NCBI GenBank assembly: GCA_019113245.1
Contig: DXHU01000023.1
Coordinates: forward strand, 186,001 to 250,000
DNA length: 64,000 nucleotides
From: Candidatus Ornithospirochaeta avicola
GTDB taxonomy: Bacteria; Spirochaetota; Spirochaetia; Sphaerochaetales; Sphaerochaetaceae
Reading direction: 5' to 3'
Part shown: piece by piece, positions 1 through 8,156 of the stretch
Layout of the letters: the number at the start of each line of letters is the position of its first letter
Numbering within the stretch: the first letter of the stretch is position 1
The notes under the pieces: generated by a model
What the model saw: the letters and a program-made list of their open reading frames with translations, nothing else
Databases searched by the model: none
Told to the model about the DNA's origin: nothing
Program-made: the position numbers and the translations under genes

Positions 1-502
1 TCTTGACTCCCTCTGGAGCTGCAATTGCATCAAGTCTGATTGACTCGTTCATATCAAGTGCTGATACATCGACTGTGAAGTGATCTGGAAGATCCTTTGG
101 AAGACATTCAATTTCAACTTCGTGGATAACCTGATCGAGAACACCGCCAGCCTTGACACCGACAGGAGTTCCAACAAGCTCAACTCTTACGTGAGTTCTT
201 ACTGCCTGACCTCTTGTGATCTCATAGAAATCGATGTGGTGCACACAGTTCTTGAGAAGGTCTTCCTGGTATGTCTTTACAAATACCTCGTGCTCTTTTT
301 CCCCTACAACAGAAAGTGTGATGAGTGTTGACTCTCCGTATCCTTTCTTGTTGTTCATGAACTCTCTCTCGCTTACAGTGATGTGAAGCGGAGCTGCCTT
401 TCCGTAGATGACTGCAGGAATCCTTCCGCTTCTGAGAAGTCTCCTTGAGCCTCTTGTGCCGAAGTCAGATGTTCTGAGCTCAGCTGAAAGTTTCTTTTCC
501 AT
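1..502 (-). CDS. rplY: 50S ribosomal protein L25/Ctc family (partial, 3' end outside window)
   Basis: This is the 5' part of a bacterial L25/CTC-type ribosomal protein, which binds 5S rRNA. The frame stays open from the ATG at 502 to the window edge (167 codons). It reads MEKKLSAELRTSDFGTRGSR, then RSGRIPAVIYGK, the L25 signature near residues 25-36. A second part (VRVELVGTPVGVKAGGVLDQ, then LPKDLPDHFTVDVS) belongs to the C-terminal TL5/CTC domain, so this is the long two-domain form. An AAGGAG ribosome-binding site lies 7 bases before the ATG (510-515). In many bacteria pth follows this gene, but that region lies outside the window. It is separated from the upstream tRNA by a terminator and about 200 AT-rich bases. 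Confidence 0.93.
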   Translation of the reverse strand, partial: MEKKLSAELRTSDFGTRGSRRLLRSGRIPAVIYGKAAPLHITVSEREFMNNKKGYGESTLITLSVVGEKEHEVFVKTYQEDLLKNCVHHIDFYEITRGQAVRTHVRVELVGTPVGVKAGGVLDQVIHEVEIECLPKDLPDHFTVDVSALDMNESIRLDAIAAPEGVK

Positions 503-698
503 AACTAATCTCCTTATACTCTCATTGGTCATTCCAACTACCATGGAGCAAAGGTACTTTAATACAAAGATGGGAAAAAGTAAAGCATCACAGACAGATA
601 CCTTATGTTTAAAAAATATTGATTAAAAAATATAAATCTATTAGTCCGAAATTAGAGTAATAATTTATAATTTTTATTTATTTACATGATTCAGGCAC
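503..698. other. Intergenic region upstream of rplY
   Basis: This AT-rich stretch of about 200 bases lies between the tRNA-Gln terminator and rplY. It must hold the rplY promoter on the minus strand. Weak matches exist, for example a TTTACT-like -35 around 580-590, but none is convincing. I see no gene in it. Confidence 0.5.
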
Positions 699-725
699 AA
701 AAAAAACGGTACCTTTGAGATACCG
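699..725 (-). terminator. Rho-independent terminator after tRNA-Gln
   Basis: On the minus strand CGGTATC pairs with GGTACCG (one G-U pair) around a TCAAA loop, followed by a run of eight T. It sits immediately downstream of the tRNA and probably ends the ispE-spoVG-tRNA transcript. Confidence 0.85.
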
Positions 726-728
726 CTA

Positions 729-800
729 CAGGGAAGGCAGGATTCGAACCTGCGATGCCGGCACCAAAAACCAGTGCCTTAACCACTTGGCGACTTCCCT
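729..800 (-). tRNA. tRNA-Gln (anticodon UUG)
   Basis: The minus strand folds into a full cloverleaf. The acceptor stem is AGGGAAG with CTTCCCT, the D arm is GCCAAGTGGTTAAGGC, and the anticodon loop TTTTGGT carries the anticodon TTG. The T arm is GCAGG-TTCGAAT-CCTGC and the discriminator base is G. The CCA end is not encoded. It lies 36 bases downstream of spoVG with no visible terminator between them, so it may be processed from the ispE-spoVG transcript. Confidence 0.95.
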
Positions 801-836
801 AACACCGTAAAAAAATAACAGAATAAGAAATATCAT

Positions 837-1088
837 TCAAGCCTGAGAATTATAGGCTGAGACTATCTGCTCTGTCAGTCTTGCCCTGAACTCCTTGTTT
901 ATCGGGTGAACATAATCCTTATATTCTCCGCTGGAGCTTTTCTTGTTCGGCATAGAAAGCAGCAGCTTGCCGTCAACCTCGACTATCCTTATATTGTGAA
1001 CAGCAAGTTCATTATCAAAAGTGACTGACACAAAAGCCCTTAGACATTTATCTTCGACTTTTGTAATTTTCATATCTGTGATTTCCAT
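837..1088 (-). CDS. spoVG: SpoVG family nucleic-acid-binding regulator
   Basis: An 83-residue SpoVG protein, the usual length is 80-100. It begins MEITDMKITKVEDKCLRAFV and contains the family core VTFDNELAVHNIRIVE, then LLLSMPNKK and YKDYVHPINKEFR, the conserved C-terminal signature. SpoVG proteins bind DNA and RNA and modulate expression; in Borrelia SpoVG is a known site-specific DNA-binding protein. An AGGGGA ribosome-binding site stands 5 bases before the ATG. It follows ispE by 27 bases, an arrangement seen in other bacteria, and is probably co-transcribed with it and with the tRNA-Gln. Confidence 0.95.
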   Translation of the reverse strand: MEITDMKITKVEDKCLRAFVSVTFDNELAVHNIRIVEVDGKLLLSMPNKKSSSGEYKDYVHPINKEFRARLTEQIVSAYNSQA

Positions 1089-1115
1089 TTTTCCCCTCAG
1101 ACATTCCTAATTAAA

Positions 1116-1901
1116 CTAAAAAAGAAGAAATCTTGTCAATCTATCGATATTATTGTACTGAGAGACCGGTTTTTGCCTGTTTATGCCGTAATATGTGCTT
1201 CCGCTGCCTGAAAGGGAGAAAAACCCATAACATTCTCTTAACTCTGCTATCTCTTTTTTCTCGCTTACAACAAGCTCAAAATCATTTGTAAGCTTATTAC
1301 TTAAAATAATTTTATCACTTTCTATTTCCTTTTTCTCACGCTTTATTTCATCAAGAATCCTGTATGCTCCGGCTGTATCCACAGAAAAATGAGGGAAGAA
1401 AAGGTCCACAGAACACATGAGGGGCTCCACTTCCTTTATTATCTCTCCCCTTCCTTTCACATGAGCTGCCTTGAAGCCTGAAAGGAAGAAGGGAACATCC
1501 GAGCCTGTCAGAAGAGCAAGATTCATCAGCGTGTCAGAAGATAGGATATTCTCATAATGGCTGTTGAGATAACGTAGGACAGCAGATGCATTGCTGCTTC
1601 CGCCTCCAAGTCCAGCCTTTGAAGGAATATTCTTTTTTATGCTTATTTCAAGACTGAAATTCTTTCTGCTGGCTGAAGAGAAAAGCAAGGCTGCCTTTTC
1701 CATCAGATCCATTTTTCCTTCATCAAGATATGGAGCACTCCTTGCAATTCTTACTTCAGTTCTTTCACTTTCAGAGATTGAAAAATCTATCTCATCGAAT
1801 AAATCCACAAGATGAAAAAATGAGTCTATATTATGAAAACCATCACTTCTTTTCTCATTTACAAAGAGTGCAATATTAATCTTTGCATAGGATCTGACCA
1901 T
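1116..1901 (-). CDS. ispE: 4-diphosphocytidyl-2-C-methyl-D-erythritol kinase
   Basis: IspE phosphorylates CDP-methylerythritol in the non-mevalonate isoprenoid pathway. The protein opens VRSYAKINIALFVNEKRSDG and carries the GHMP-kinase ATP loop PSKAGLGGGSSNA near residue 90. Near the C terminus is the second conserved glycine motif FFSLSGSGSTYYG. At about 261 residues it is at the short end of the family. The frame could start at a GTG at 1913, but GGGAG lies inside that extension, 5 bases before the ATG at 1901, so 1901 is preferred. It heads the minus-strand ispE-spoVG unit. Confidence 0.93.
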   Translation of the reverse strand: MVRSYAKINIALFVNEKRSDGFHNIDSFFHLVDLFDEIDFSISESERTEVRIARSAPYLDEGKMDLMEKAALLFSSASRKNFSLEISIKKNIPSKAGLGGGSSNASAVLRYLNSHYENILSSDTLMNLALLTGSDVPFFLSGFKAAHVKGRGEIIKEVEPLMCSVDLFFPHFSVDTAGAYRILDEIKREKKEIESDKIILSNKLTNDFELVVSEKKEIAELRECYGFFSLSGSGSTYYGINRQKPVSQYNNIDRLTRFLLF

Positions 1902-1961
1902 AAATACTCCCACTAATGATTGTCAGCTCAAAATGCAAAATTTTCAACACTTGTATACATA

Positions 1962-1990
1962 TAGTCATAATTAGCTATTTCTGATATAAT
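1962..1990 (+). promoter_or_regulatory. Promoter of the HAD hydrolase, near-leaderless
   Basis: TAGTCA (1962-1967) and a perfect TATAAT (1985-1990) are 17 bases apart. The -10 ends 12 bases before the ATG at 2003 and there is no ribosome-binding site, so the transcript would have a leader of only about 6 bases. Confidence 0.65.
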
Positions 1991-2002
1991 TTCTCACGCT
2001 CT

Positions 2003-2746
2003 ATGAAAGGTATTGTTATTGATAAGGACGGCACTCTTTTTGACTATGGATATGTTTGGGGAGAAATAATATCCAGACAGGTCAAAAAAGGAGTCGAGAC
2101 ATTTAATCTCAAAAAGGAAGATTTTGATGCGCTGACGGCAAAGCTTGAAAGAATTTTCGGTGTTGACCGCTATGGCAGCAAATATTCCGATGGCATACTT
2201 TTCCGTCATGATCTTTTTCCGCTCAATTTCATGAAAATCCTTTTCTCCTGTTTCCGCTACAGAATAAATCCTTTCAAAATGTATTCTGTCATAATGGAAA
2301 TGGTAAGACATGTATCGGATAACATCGTTGAGGATATAAAGGACAAGGAATTTCCAGAAATCAGGAACATATTCCTTGCTTTGAAGGCACATGGGTATAA
2401 GACAGCAATCGTTACAAACGACTACCTTAAAACAACCATGGCCTTTTTAGAGAAAATGGATATTGCCGATCTTGTTGACACAATAGAATGTGCAGATACA
2501 GGTTCAAAGAAAAAGCCCAACCCTGAGGCAATAAGGAAATTTGCAAGAAAATACTCAATAGATGAAAAGGACATAGTCTGCATCGGAGATACAATAAGCG
2601 ATATGAAATTCTCCCATAATGCAGGCTGCGGATACACTGTTGCAGTGCTCACAGGATCAGGGGACGAAAAAAATCTAAAAAAGCATGCCGATGTCGTTTA
2701 CAGCAGAATTGAGGACATCATGAATGACAAAGTCATCTTCAGCTGA
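2003..2746 (+). CDS. HAD-superfamily phosphatase, phosphoglycolate-phosphatase-like
   Basis: A 247-residue HAD hydrolase with all four motifs: IVIDKDGTLFDYG at the N terminus (nucleophile and acid/base aspartates), the threonine of IVTNDY near residue 138, the lysine in SKKKPNPEA, and VCIGDTISDMKFS near residue 195. The long helical insert after motif I is a C1 cap as in Gph/PGMB proteins. The substrate is not identifiable; small phosphorylated metabolites are usual for the family. The gene has its own near-leaderless promoter and converges on the cysteine synthase gene. The two frames overlap by 8 bases within a palindromic TCAGCTGA, so both proteins end in Phe-Ser. Confidence 0.85.
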   Translation: MKGIVIDKDGTLFDYGYVWGEIISRQVKKGVETFNLKKEDFDALTAKLERIFGVDRYGSKYSDGILFRHDLFPLNFMKILFSCFRYRINPFKMYSVIMEMVRHVSDNIVEDIKDKEFPEIRNIFLALKAHGYKTAIVTNDYLKTTMAFLEKMDIADLVDTIECADTGSKKKPNPEAIRKFARKYSIDEKDIVCIGDTISDMKFSHNAGCGYTVAVLTGSGDEKNLKKHADVVYSRIEDIMNDKVIFS

Positions 2747-3620
2747 ATAATCCTGTTGATTTATAGCGCTCTGCGGAATCAGGAAATACTGTCACCACAT
2801 TTTTTTCTTTCCACCTTGATGCAAGCATTTTTGCAGCACAGGCATTTGCACCCGATGAAAGGCCTGCCGGATATCCCATATCATTTAGTAAGCGAGCCAT
2901 ATTAATTGCATCATCTTCTTTTACAGTAACAAATTCATCTATAAGCGAAACATCCAGATTCTCCGGTATGAAGTTCGCACCTATTCCCTGTATCCTGTGT
3001 GATCCTGAGTAGCCCTTTGTCAGAAGAGGACTTTCATCAGGCTCTGCGGCAACAACATAGAAATCCTTTTTCTTTTCCTTGAAGAAACGCGCACAGCCGG
3101 ATACTGTTCCGCCTGTTCCGAATGCTGATACAAAAACAGAAATAGAAGGGAGAGCAGAAAGAATCTCTGGGGCTGTAGTCTCATAATGAGAGCGTGCATT
3201 GTCTGGATTTGAAAACTGGTTTAAAGAAACAGAGCCCTTTATTTTCCTTCTTATCTCCTCAGCTTGTCTTACAGAGCCAAGCATCCCATCTTCCTTTTTA
3301 GTCAGAACAAGCTCTGCACCATATTCTTCTATCATGTTTCTTCTTTCAGCTGACATACTCTCAGGCATTACTATGATTATCCTGATTCCGAGCTCTCTGC
3401 ATATGGCGGAAGCGGCAATTCCCGTGTTGCCGCTTGTAGCTTCAACAATGACAAAATCCTTGCTACCTTTCTTTTCAATTAAACCCTGTATCATGAAAAA
3501 AGCGGCTCTGTCCTTTATCGAGCCAAATGGATTGTCGCTTTCTATCTTTGCGTACACATTAGCGCCAAGAAACGGTAGAGCCAAAAGTCTTGTATTTCCT
3601 ATTTTTTCAATCACTGACAT
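2739..3620 (-). CDS. cysK: Cysteine synthase, O-acetylserine sulfhydrylase
   Basis: A 293-residue fold-type II PLP enzyme. It has IGNTRLLAL at the N terminus, the PLP lysine in NPFGSIKDRAA near residue 36, the substrate loop EATSGNTG near residue 64, the phosphate-binding FGTGGTVSG near residue 168, and PDSAERYKSTGLF at the C terminus. It would convert O-acetylserine and sulfide to cysteine. A serine acetyltransferase is encoded at 51267-52169, so both steps of the route are in the window. A TATAAT (3627-3632) lies 6 bases upstream of the ATG with no ribosome-binding site, which predicts a leaderless mRNA. A cystathionine beta-synthase-like role is less likely because there is no extra domain. 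Confidence 0.92.
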   Translation of the reverse strand: MSVIEKIGNTRLLALPFLGANVYAKIESDNPFGSIKDRAAFFMIQGLIEKKGSKDFVIVEATSGNTGIAASAICRELGIRIIIVMPESMSAERRNMIEEYGAELVLTKKEDGMLGSVRQAEEIRRKIKGSVSLNQFSNPDNARSHYETTAPEILSALPSISVFVSAFGTGGTVSGCARFFKEKKKDFYVVAAEPDESPLLTKGYSGSHRIQGIGANFIPENLDVSLIDEFVTVKEDDAINMARLLNDMGYPAGLSSGANACAAKMLASRWKEKNVVTVFPDSAERYKSTGLFS

Positions 3621-3626
3621 ACGAAA

Positions 3627-3632
3627 ATTATA
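3627..3632 (-). promoter_or_regulatory. -10 element of cysK, leaderless
   Basis: A perfect TATAAT on the minus strand is followed by six bases (TTTCGT) and then the cysK ATG. No Shine-Dalgarno sequence is present. I see no good -35 at standard spacing. Confidence 0.55.
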
Positions 3633-3690
3633 AATGAAAGCCTTATAAGCGGTATAGTATATCTTAACTATATAGTTAATCTTTGTGTTA

Positions 3691-3720
3691 TTGACACTTA
3701 GCCTTTATTTTGTCAATAAT
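3691..3720 (+). promoter_or_regulatory. Promoter of the acyl-CoA synthetase gene, leaderless
   Basis: A perfect TTGACA (3691-3696), an 18-base spacer and AATAAT (3715-3720) are followed by six bases and then ATG. The element lies inside the longer open frame that begins at 3685 and therefore fixes the real start at 3727. Confidence 0.85.
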
Positions 3721-3726
3721 AGCAGT

Positions 3727-5445
3727 ATGAGTAATTCTTGGGATAAAATTGATGCTTACAGGGGGACTCTGGTCAAAGGAGATTGGCCTACTATCCCCGA
3801 AATGTTCTTAATGTCTCTGGACAAGTTTCCAGAGAGAATCTGTTTCTCTGTCATTGAACCTAAAGAGAAAATCACATATACATACAGCGCTGTATACGAA
3901 AATGTCATGAATCTTGCATCATACCTTTATGACAAAGGCGTGAGAAAAGGTGACAAGGTTGCAATAAACGGCAAGAACAGTCCTGAATGGGCAATATCAT
4001 ATCTTGCTGTCCTGTTTGCAGGAGCCATTGTAGTTCCAATTGATAACCAGATGAAAACCGAGCGTTTCATGAGGCTCAGTGAATTTGCAGGCGTGAGCTT
4101 TGCAATCGTTGACTTTGATGTATCAGAGAAGATGAAAAAGAATTCAAACGCATGGTTTGAATCTCTGAAAGGCGTAGCTCTTCTCAAGGGCAGAAGCACA
4201 GAGTACGAAAGAATCCTGGATGTCAGGAGCTCATCACTTAAAGAGAAAGTCGATGTGGATGCAAATACTCCTGCTGCCATCCTTTTCACAAGCGGAACAA
4301 CAGGAAACGAGAAGGGAGCAGTGCTTTCACATGCAAACATAACAAGCAATGTCTATCAGGCAGCAAACGGAATGGGCGTCAAGGAGACAGATATTCTTTA
4401 TGCTCTTCTTCCGCTCCACCACTCATACTGCTGCACCGCTGTTCTTCTTGAGACAATAATGCATGGTGCTGAATGTCTTTTCGGACACGGCATAGTAGTT
4501 TCCAGAATGATCAACGACCTCAAACAGGGCAAGGTCACAATTTTCATGGGAATACCGCTGCTGTTCAACAAGGTCATTGCAGGAATTATGGATAAAGTCA
4601 AGGCAAAGGGAGCTTTCACTTATGCTCTTATCAAAACCCTCATGGCTTTCAATGGATGGTGCAAGAATACATTTGGAAAGGCACCACTGAGAAATTTCTT
4701 CAACAAGAAAATCCTATCTCAGCTAGGACTTGACCATTCCAGAATCCTCATCTGCGGCGCCGGTCCTCTCAGCCCAACTGTATTCAAGCAGTATCAGCAG
4801 CTTGGACTTAACTTCCTCCAGGGATACGGGCTTACTGAAACAAGCCCTATTCTCACGCTCAATCCTCCAGAGCACTTTAAAATTGAATCTGTAGGACGCG
4901 TGCTCTCATTTATCGACATGATAATTGCAGACAAGGATGAAAATGGAGTTGGAGAAGTAAGAGTAAAAGGTCCGAACATCTGTCTTGGCTACTATAACGA
5001 TGAAGAGAATACAAAGGCCCTCTTTGATGAAAACGGATACCTCAAGACAGGGGATTTAGGAATCCTTGACAGCGAGAACTATCTGATGCTTAAGGGAAGA
5101 GCAAAGAACATCATCGTCACAGAAGGCGGCAAGAACGTGTTCCCTGAAGAAATTGAGGACATGTTCCAGCTCTATTCCCAGATTGAGCAGATTCTAATCC
5201 GCGGTTTCCAGATGAAGAAGGATGTGCCTTGCGAATGTATTGAGGCTGTAATCTATCCAAATGGCGAGTTCTACAAAGACAAGAACAAGAGCAAGGAAGA
5301 AATTGAAAAAGAGATTACAGATATCGTCAATACTGTAAACAAGGATCTTGTCGGCTACAAGAAAATTGAGAAAGTTACATTCGTTGATGAGCCGATGGAG
5401 ATGACCACGACGAAGAAAATCAAGAGAAATACAGTTAAAGCATGA
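3727..5445 (+). CDS. AMP-dependent synthetase, long-chain fatty acid--CoA ligase type
   Basis: A 572-residue ANL-superfamily enzyme that would adenylate a carboxylate and transfer it to CoA. Motifs in order are the P-loop ILFTSGTTGNEKGA near residue 187, GYGLTETSPI near 366, YLKTGDLG near 440 and the hinge-linked KGRAKNIIVTEGGKNVFPEE. The C-terminal catalytic lysine region TTTKKIKRN is present. Similarity in style is to long-chain acyl-CoA synthetases, but the acyl chain cannot be read from the sequence. The start is the ATG at 3727, because a TTGACA/AATAAT promoter ends six bases before it and no ribosome-binding site exists. A strong terminator follows the stop. Confidence 0.88.
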   Translation: MSNSWDKIDAYRGTLVKGDWPTIPEMFLMSLDKFPERICFSVIEPKEKITYTYSAVYENVMNLASYLYDKGVRKGDKVAINGKNSPEWAISYLAVLFAGAIVVPIDNQMKTERFMRLSEFAGVSFAIVDFDVSEKMKKNSNAWFESLKGVALLKGRSTEYERILDVRSSSLKEKVDVDANTPAAILFTSGTTGNEKGAVLSHANITSNVYQAANGMGVKETDILYALLPLHHSYCCTAVLLETIMHGAECLFGHGIVVSRMINDLKQGKVTIFMGIPLLFNKVIAGIMDKVKAKGAFTYALIKTLMAFNGWCKNTFGKAPLRNFFNKKILSQLGLDHSRILICGAGPLSPTVFKQYQQLGLNFLQGYGLTETSPILTLNPPEHFKIESVGRVLSFIDMIIADKDENGVGEVRVKGPNICLGYYNDEENTKALFDENGYLKTGDLGILDSENYLMLKGRAKNIIVTEGGKNVFPEEIEDMFQLYSQIEQILIRGFQMKKDVPCECIEAVIYPNGEFYKDKNKSKEEIEKEITDIVNTVNKDLVGYKKIEKVTFVDEPMEMTTTKKIKRNTVKA

Positions 5446-5448
5446 CTG

Positions 5449-5477
5449 AAAGCTGGCTACGGCCAGCTTTTTTCTTT
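5449..5477 (+). terminator. Rho-independent terminator after acyl-CoA synthetase
   Basis: AAAGCTGGC pairs with GCCAGCTTT around the loop TACG and is followed by TTTCTTTC. It lies just after the stop codon at 5445. Confidence 0.92.
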
Positions 5478-5494
5478 CTAATTAAGAGAAAAAA

Positions 5495-5500
5495 TATTAT
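5495..5500 (+). promoter_or_regulatory. -10 element of the methylthioadenosine operon, leaderless
   Basis: TATTAT ends nine bases before the ATG at 5510, and no ribosome-binding site is present. The -35 region overlaps the T tract of the preceding terminator and is not well matched. Confidence 0.45.
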
Positions 5501-5509
5501 ATTTGTTCT

Positions 5510-6778
5510 ATGAGAACATTAATCAAGAACGCACTTATTGTACCTGTCGACAGAGAAGATGAGCATTACTTCAAAGGCAACATACTTATAGAAAACGGTA
5601 AGATCATCGAGGTTGGAAAGACAGATGAGAAAGCAGATGAGATAGTAGATGCATCTCATATGATTGCAATCCCTGGCCTTATAAACACCCATACACACCT
5701 AGCTATGGTCTTAATGAGAAACTACAAGGACGATATGGAGAATCTTCAGGCCTGGCTTTCTCAGATATTTCCGATTGAAGACAAGCTTAACGGTGATGAC
5801 ATATACGCAGCTTCATTGCTTGGAGCATCTGAGCTCATTATGAGCGGATGCACCACATTTGCTGACATGTATTTCAACTATGACAGGACGCTTGATGCTG
5901 CAAGAAAGGTCGGCATAAAGGCAGTACTCGGACTGACTATCTTCGGAGATGAGAAGGAGACAGAAAAAAGGCTTGCTGATGCTGAACGCAATATGAATCT
6001 TCACCAGGGAGATCCGCGTTACCGTTTTGACCTTGCACCGCATGCAATCTACACATGCACAAAAGGAACATATGAGATGGTGAGGGATTTTGCCAAAGAG
6101 CATAATCTTTTTGTACATACTCACCTGAGTGAAACAAAGAAAGAAGTTGAGGATTCGATAAAAGAATTCGGCATGACTCCAGCTGTTTATCTTGATTCGA
6201 TTAATCTCTTTGATGCAAGGTGCTATGTTGCTCACGGAGTGCATCTGACAGATCAGGAGATGGAGATTCTTAAGAAAAAGAATGTCTCAGTTGCTCATAA
6301 TCCTTCAAGCAACGCAAAGCTACTTTCAGGCACATTCCCGCTCAAAAAAGCCATAAATATCGGTCTCAATGTCTCGCTTGGGACTGACGGAGCAAGCAGC
6401 AATAACAATCTTGATATGTTTGAAGAGATGCATGTAGCCGCTATGATTGCCTCAGCCTCTGGCTATAAAGTGAAAGCCTACGATATTCTCAAAATGGCTA
6501 CAATCAATGGAGCAAGAGCCCTGGGTTATGAGAATGAAAGAGGAAGCATTGAAGAGGGAAAGGATGCAGATATCGTGCTGCTAAATACAGACACACCTTC
6601 CTTCTGTCCGCTTAACAACCCTGTTTCAGCCCTCGTTTTCAGTGCCTCGAGTGAGTGTGTTGATACTGTCCTCGTAAATGGAAAGACTGTGATGAAAAAC
6701 AGAATGCTTACAGGCATTGACATAAAGAGCGTTATGGATAGGCTCAGAATGCAGTGGGAGGATATTAAAAAAAGATAA
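5510..6778 (+). CDS. mtaD: 5'-methylthioadenosine / S-adenosylhomocysteine deaminase
   Basis: A 422-residue amidohydrolase of the TRZ/ATZ group. It has the metal-binding GLINTHTHLAM near residue 60, HTHLSET near 205, VAHGVHL near 243 and the aspartate in LGTDGASSNNNLDMFEEMH near 290. Family members deaminate methylthioadenosine, S-adenosylhomocysteine and related adenosines to the inosine forms. It is the first gene of a three-gene operon with a cupin (1-base gap) and mtnA (1-base gap), which argues for methylthioadenosine as the physiological substrate. Methylthioinosine would then need a phosphorylase, not present in this window, before MtnA can act. Confidence 0.88.
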   Translation: MRTLIKNALIVPVDREDEHYFKGNILIENGKIIEVGKTDEKADEIVDASHMIAIPGLINTHTHLAMVLMRNYKDDMENLQAWLSQIFPIEDKLNGDDIYAASLLGASELIMSGCTTFADMYFNYDRTLDAARKVGIKAVLGLTIFGDEKETEKRLADAERNMNLHQGDPRYRFDLAPHAIYTCTKGTYEMVRDFAKEHNLFVHTHLSETKKEVEDSIKEFGMTPAVYLDSINLFDARCYVAHGVHLTDQEMEILKKKNVSVAHNPSSNAKLLSGTFPLKKAINIGLNVSLGTDGASSNNNLDMFEEMHVAAMIASASGYKVKAYDILKMATINGARALGYENERGSIEEGKDADIVLLNTDTPSFCPLNNPVSALVFSASSECVDTVLVNGKTVMKNRMLTGIDIKSVMDRLRMQWEDIKKR

Positions 6779-6779
6779 A

Positions 6780-7082
6780 ATGTATTTAGCAGACAGGGAT
6801 TTTCTGAAATACCCGCTTTCAGACAAAGCGGAAGAAAAAGAGATAATCAGCGGAGATGTGAATATTTCCCATCTTTATTTTCTGCCAGGTGCAATTGAAA
6901 GCAGGCATGAAAATGAGAGGGATGAATACATGTACATCATAAGCGGAAAGTTTGAGTTTGCAGTAAATGGAGACTCACGAGTGATGGATAAAGGGGACAC
7001 TGTCTATATTCCAAGAGGAAGCAGTCACAGTGTTTTCTGCCTTGAGAAAGGCGAGATGATTTCATTTCAAAGCAGGAGCTGA
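6780..7082 (+). CDS. Small single-domain cupin in the MTA salvage operon
   Basis: A 100-residue protein that is one cupin barrel. Motif 1 is PGAIESRHENERDEYMYIISG, in which the usual second histidine of HxH is asparagine while the first His and the Glu are kept. Motif 2 is GDTVYIPRGSSHSVF with its histidine. It would bind one metal ion. It sits one base after the deaminase and one base before mtnA, so it is almost certainly part of the same pathway. In Rhodospirillum rubrum a cupin releases methanethiol from methylthioxylulose 5-phosphate in MTA metabolism; that is the best functional precedent, but sequence similarity to it was not tested. Confidence 0.75.
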   Translation: MYLADRDFLKYPLSDKAEEKEIISGDVNISHLYFLPGAIESRHENERDEYMYIISGKFEFAVNGDSRVMDKGDTVYIPRGSSHSVFCLEKGEMISFQSRS

Positions 7083-7083
7083 T

Positions 7084-8106
7084 ATGACTGAAGATTTCAA
7101 GACACTGGAATTCAAGAATGGAAAGCTTGTTCTAATTGATCAAAGGAAGCTACCATCCTCACTTGAATATGCAGAGGCATCCTCTGTTGAAGATGTCTAT
7201 TTTGCAATAAAGGACATGATAGTCCGCGGTGCACCGCTGATTGGCGCTGTTGCCGCATATGGAGCATATTTTGCGGCAGTTGAGGCAAAAGGAGATAAAA
7301 ATGTCTTTAATAAAAAGCTTTCTTATCTCCTTTCTTCTCGCCCTACTGCTGTTAATCTTTCATGGGCACTTGAAAGACAGAAAAGGATTGCAGAAAACAC
7401 TGGCCTTGATCCTTCTGCTCTGCTTAAAGAGGCCCTGGCAATCGAGGATGAGGACAGAAAGGTAAACAGAAAGCTCTCACGATACGGGTCTGAAGTCATA
7501 AAAGAGAATGCAAATGTCCTTACTCACTGCAATGCAGGTGCGCTTGCAACATGCGGCTGGGGAACCGCACTTGGCGTGATAAAGGAAGCTTACTGCCAAG
7601 GCAAGAACATACATGTATATGCAGACGAGACAAGACCGAGACTTCAGGGAGCGCGTCTTACATCCTGGGAGCTTGTGAGAGCTGGAATACCGGCAACTTT
7701 AATTCCTGACTCAGCTGCAGCCACACTAATCAGAGAAGGGAAAATCGATGTGATTGTCCTTGGCGCCGACAGAATCACATTAAACGGCGATGTTGCAAAC
7801 AAGCTCGGAACATTCCCGCTCAGCATCATTGCAAAGGAGTATAACATCCCGTTTTATTCAGCAGCTCCAATAAGCACAATAGATTTTTCTTTGGAGGAAG
7901 GAAAGGACATTCCAATTGAAGAAAGAAGCAAGGATGAGGTTATAAAAATAGAAGACTATTATGTTGCGCCAAAGGAAATTATTGTCTTCAATCCTTCATT
8001 TGATGTAACTCCACATGAGAATATTACAGGAATAATAACTGAGCAAGGCATAATATACCCTCCTTTTAAAGAGAATATATTGAAACTGAAAAAAGAGCTT
8101 TGCTGA
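7084..8106 (+). CDS. mtnA: S-methyl-5-thioribose-1-phosphate isomerase
   Basis: A 340-residue member of the eIF2B-like MtnA family, which interconverts methylthioribose 1-phosphate and methylthioribulose 1-phosphate. It has MIVRGAPLIGAVAAYG near residue 45, the catalytic cysteine in THCNAGALATCGWGTALG near residue 157, and the catalytic aspartate in VLGADRITLNGDVANKLGT near residue 228. The length is typical. It is the last gene of the operon and a strong hairpin follows. None of the downstream enzymes of the classical MTA cycle (MtnB, MtnC, MtnD) lies nearby. Confidence 0.93.
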   Translation: MTEDFKTLEFKNGKLVLIDQRKLPSSLEYAEASSVEDVYFAIKDMIVRGAPLIGAVAAYGAYFAAVEAKGDKNVFNKKLSYLLSSRPTAVNLSWALERQKRIAENTGLDPSALLKEALAIEDEDRKVNRKLSRYGSEVIKENANVLTHCNAGALATCGWGTALGVIKEAYCQGKNIHVYADETRPRLQGARLTSWELVRAGIPATLIPDSAAATLIREGKIDVIVLGADRITLNGDVANKLGTFPLSIIAKEYNIPFYSAAPISTIDFSLEEGKDIPIEERSKDEVIKIEDYYVAPKEIIVFNPSFDVTPHENITGIITEQGIIYPPFKENILKLKKELC

Positions 8107-8112
8107 TAAGAA

Positions 8113-8141
8113 AAGGCGGCCTTAAAAGCCGCCTTGCTTTT
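8113..8141. terminator. Terminator between convergent mtnA and mglC
   Basis: AAGGCGGC pairs with GCCGCCTT around a 7-base loop and is followed by GCTTTTTG on the plus strand. The AA-rich flank on the other side makes it plausible for the minus strand too. Confidence 0.85.
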
Positions 8142-8156
8142 TGTCTTTTACTCTTA

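Noticed and set aside
80-331. An 83-codon plus-strand ORF at the left edge
   Set aside because: It is the reverse of rplY, whose frame has a clear family match and a ribosome-binding site.
5510-8106. Calling the cupin a methylthioxylulose-5-phosphate methylsulfurylase
   Set aside because: Context is suggestive, but cupins are too diverse and the metal motif differs; a name is not justified.
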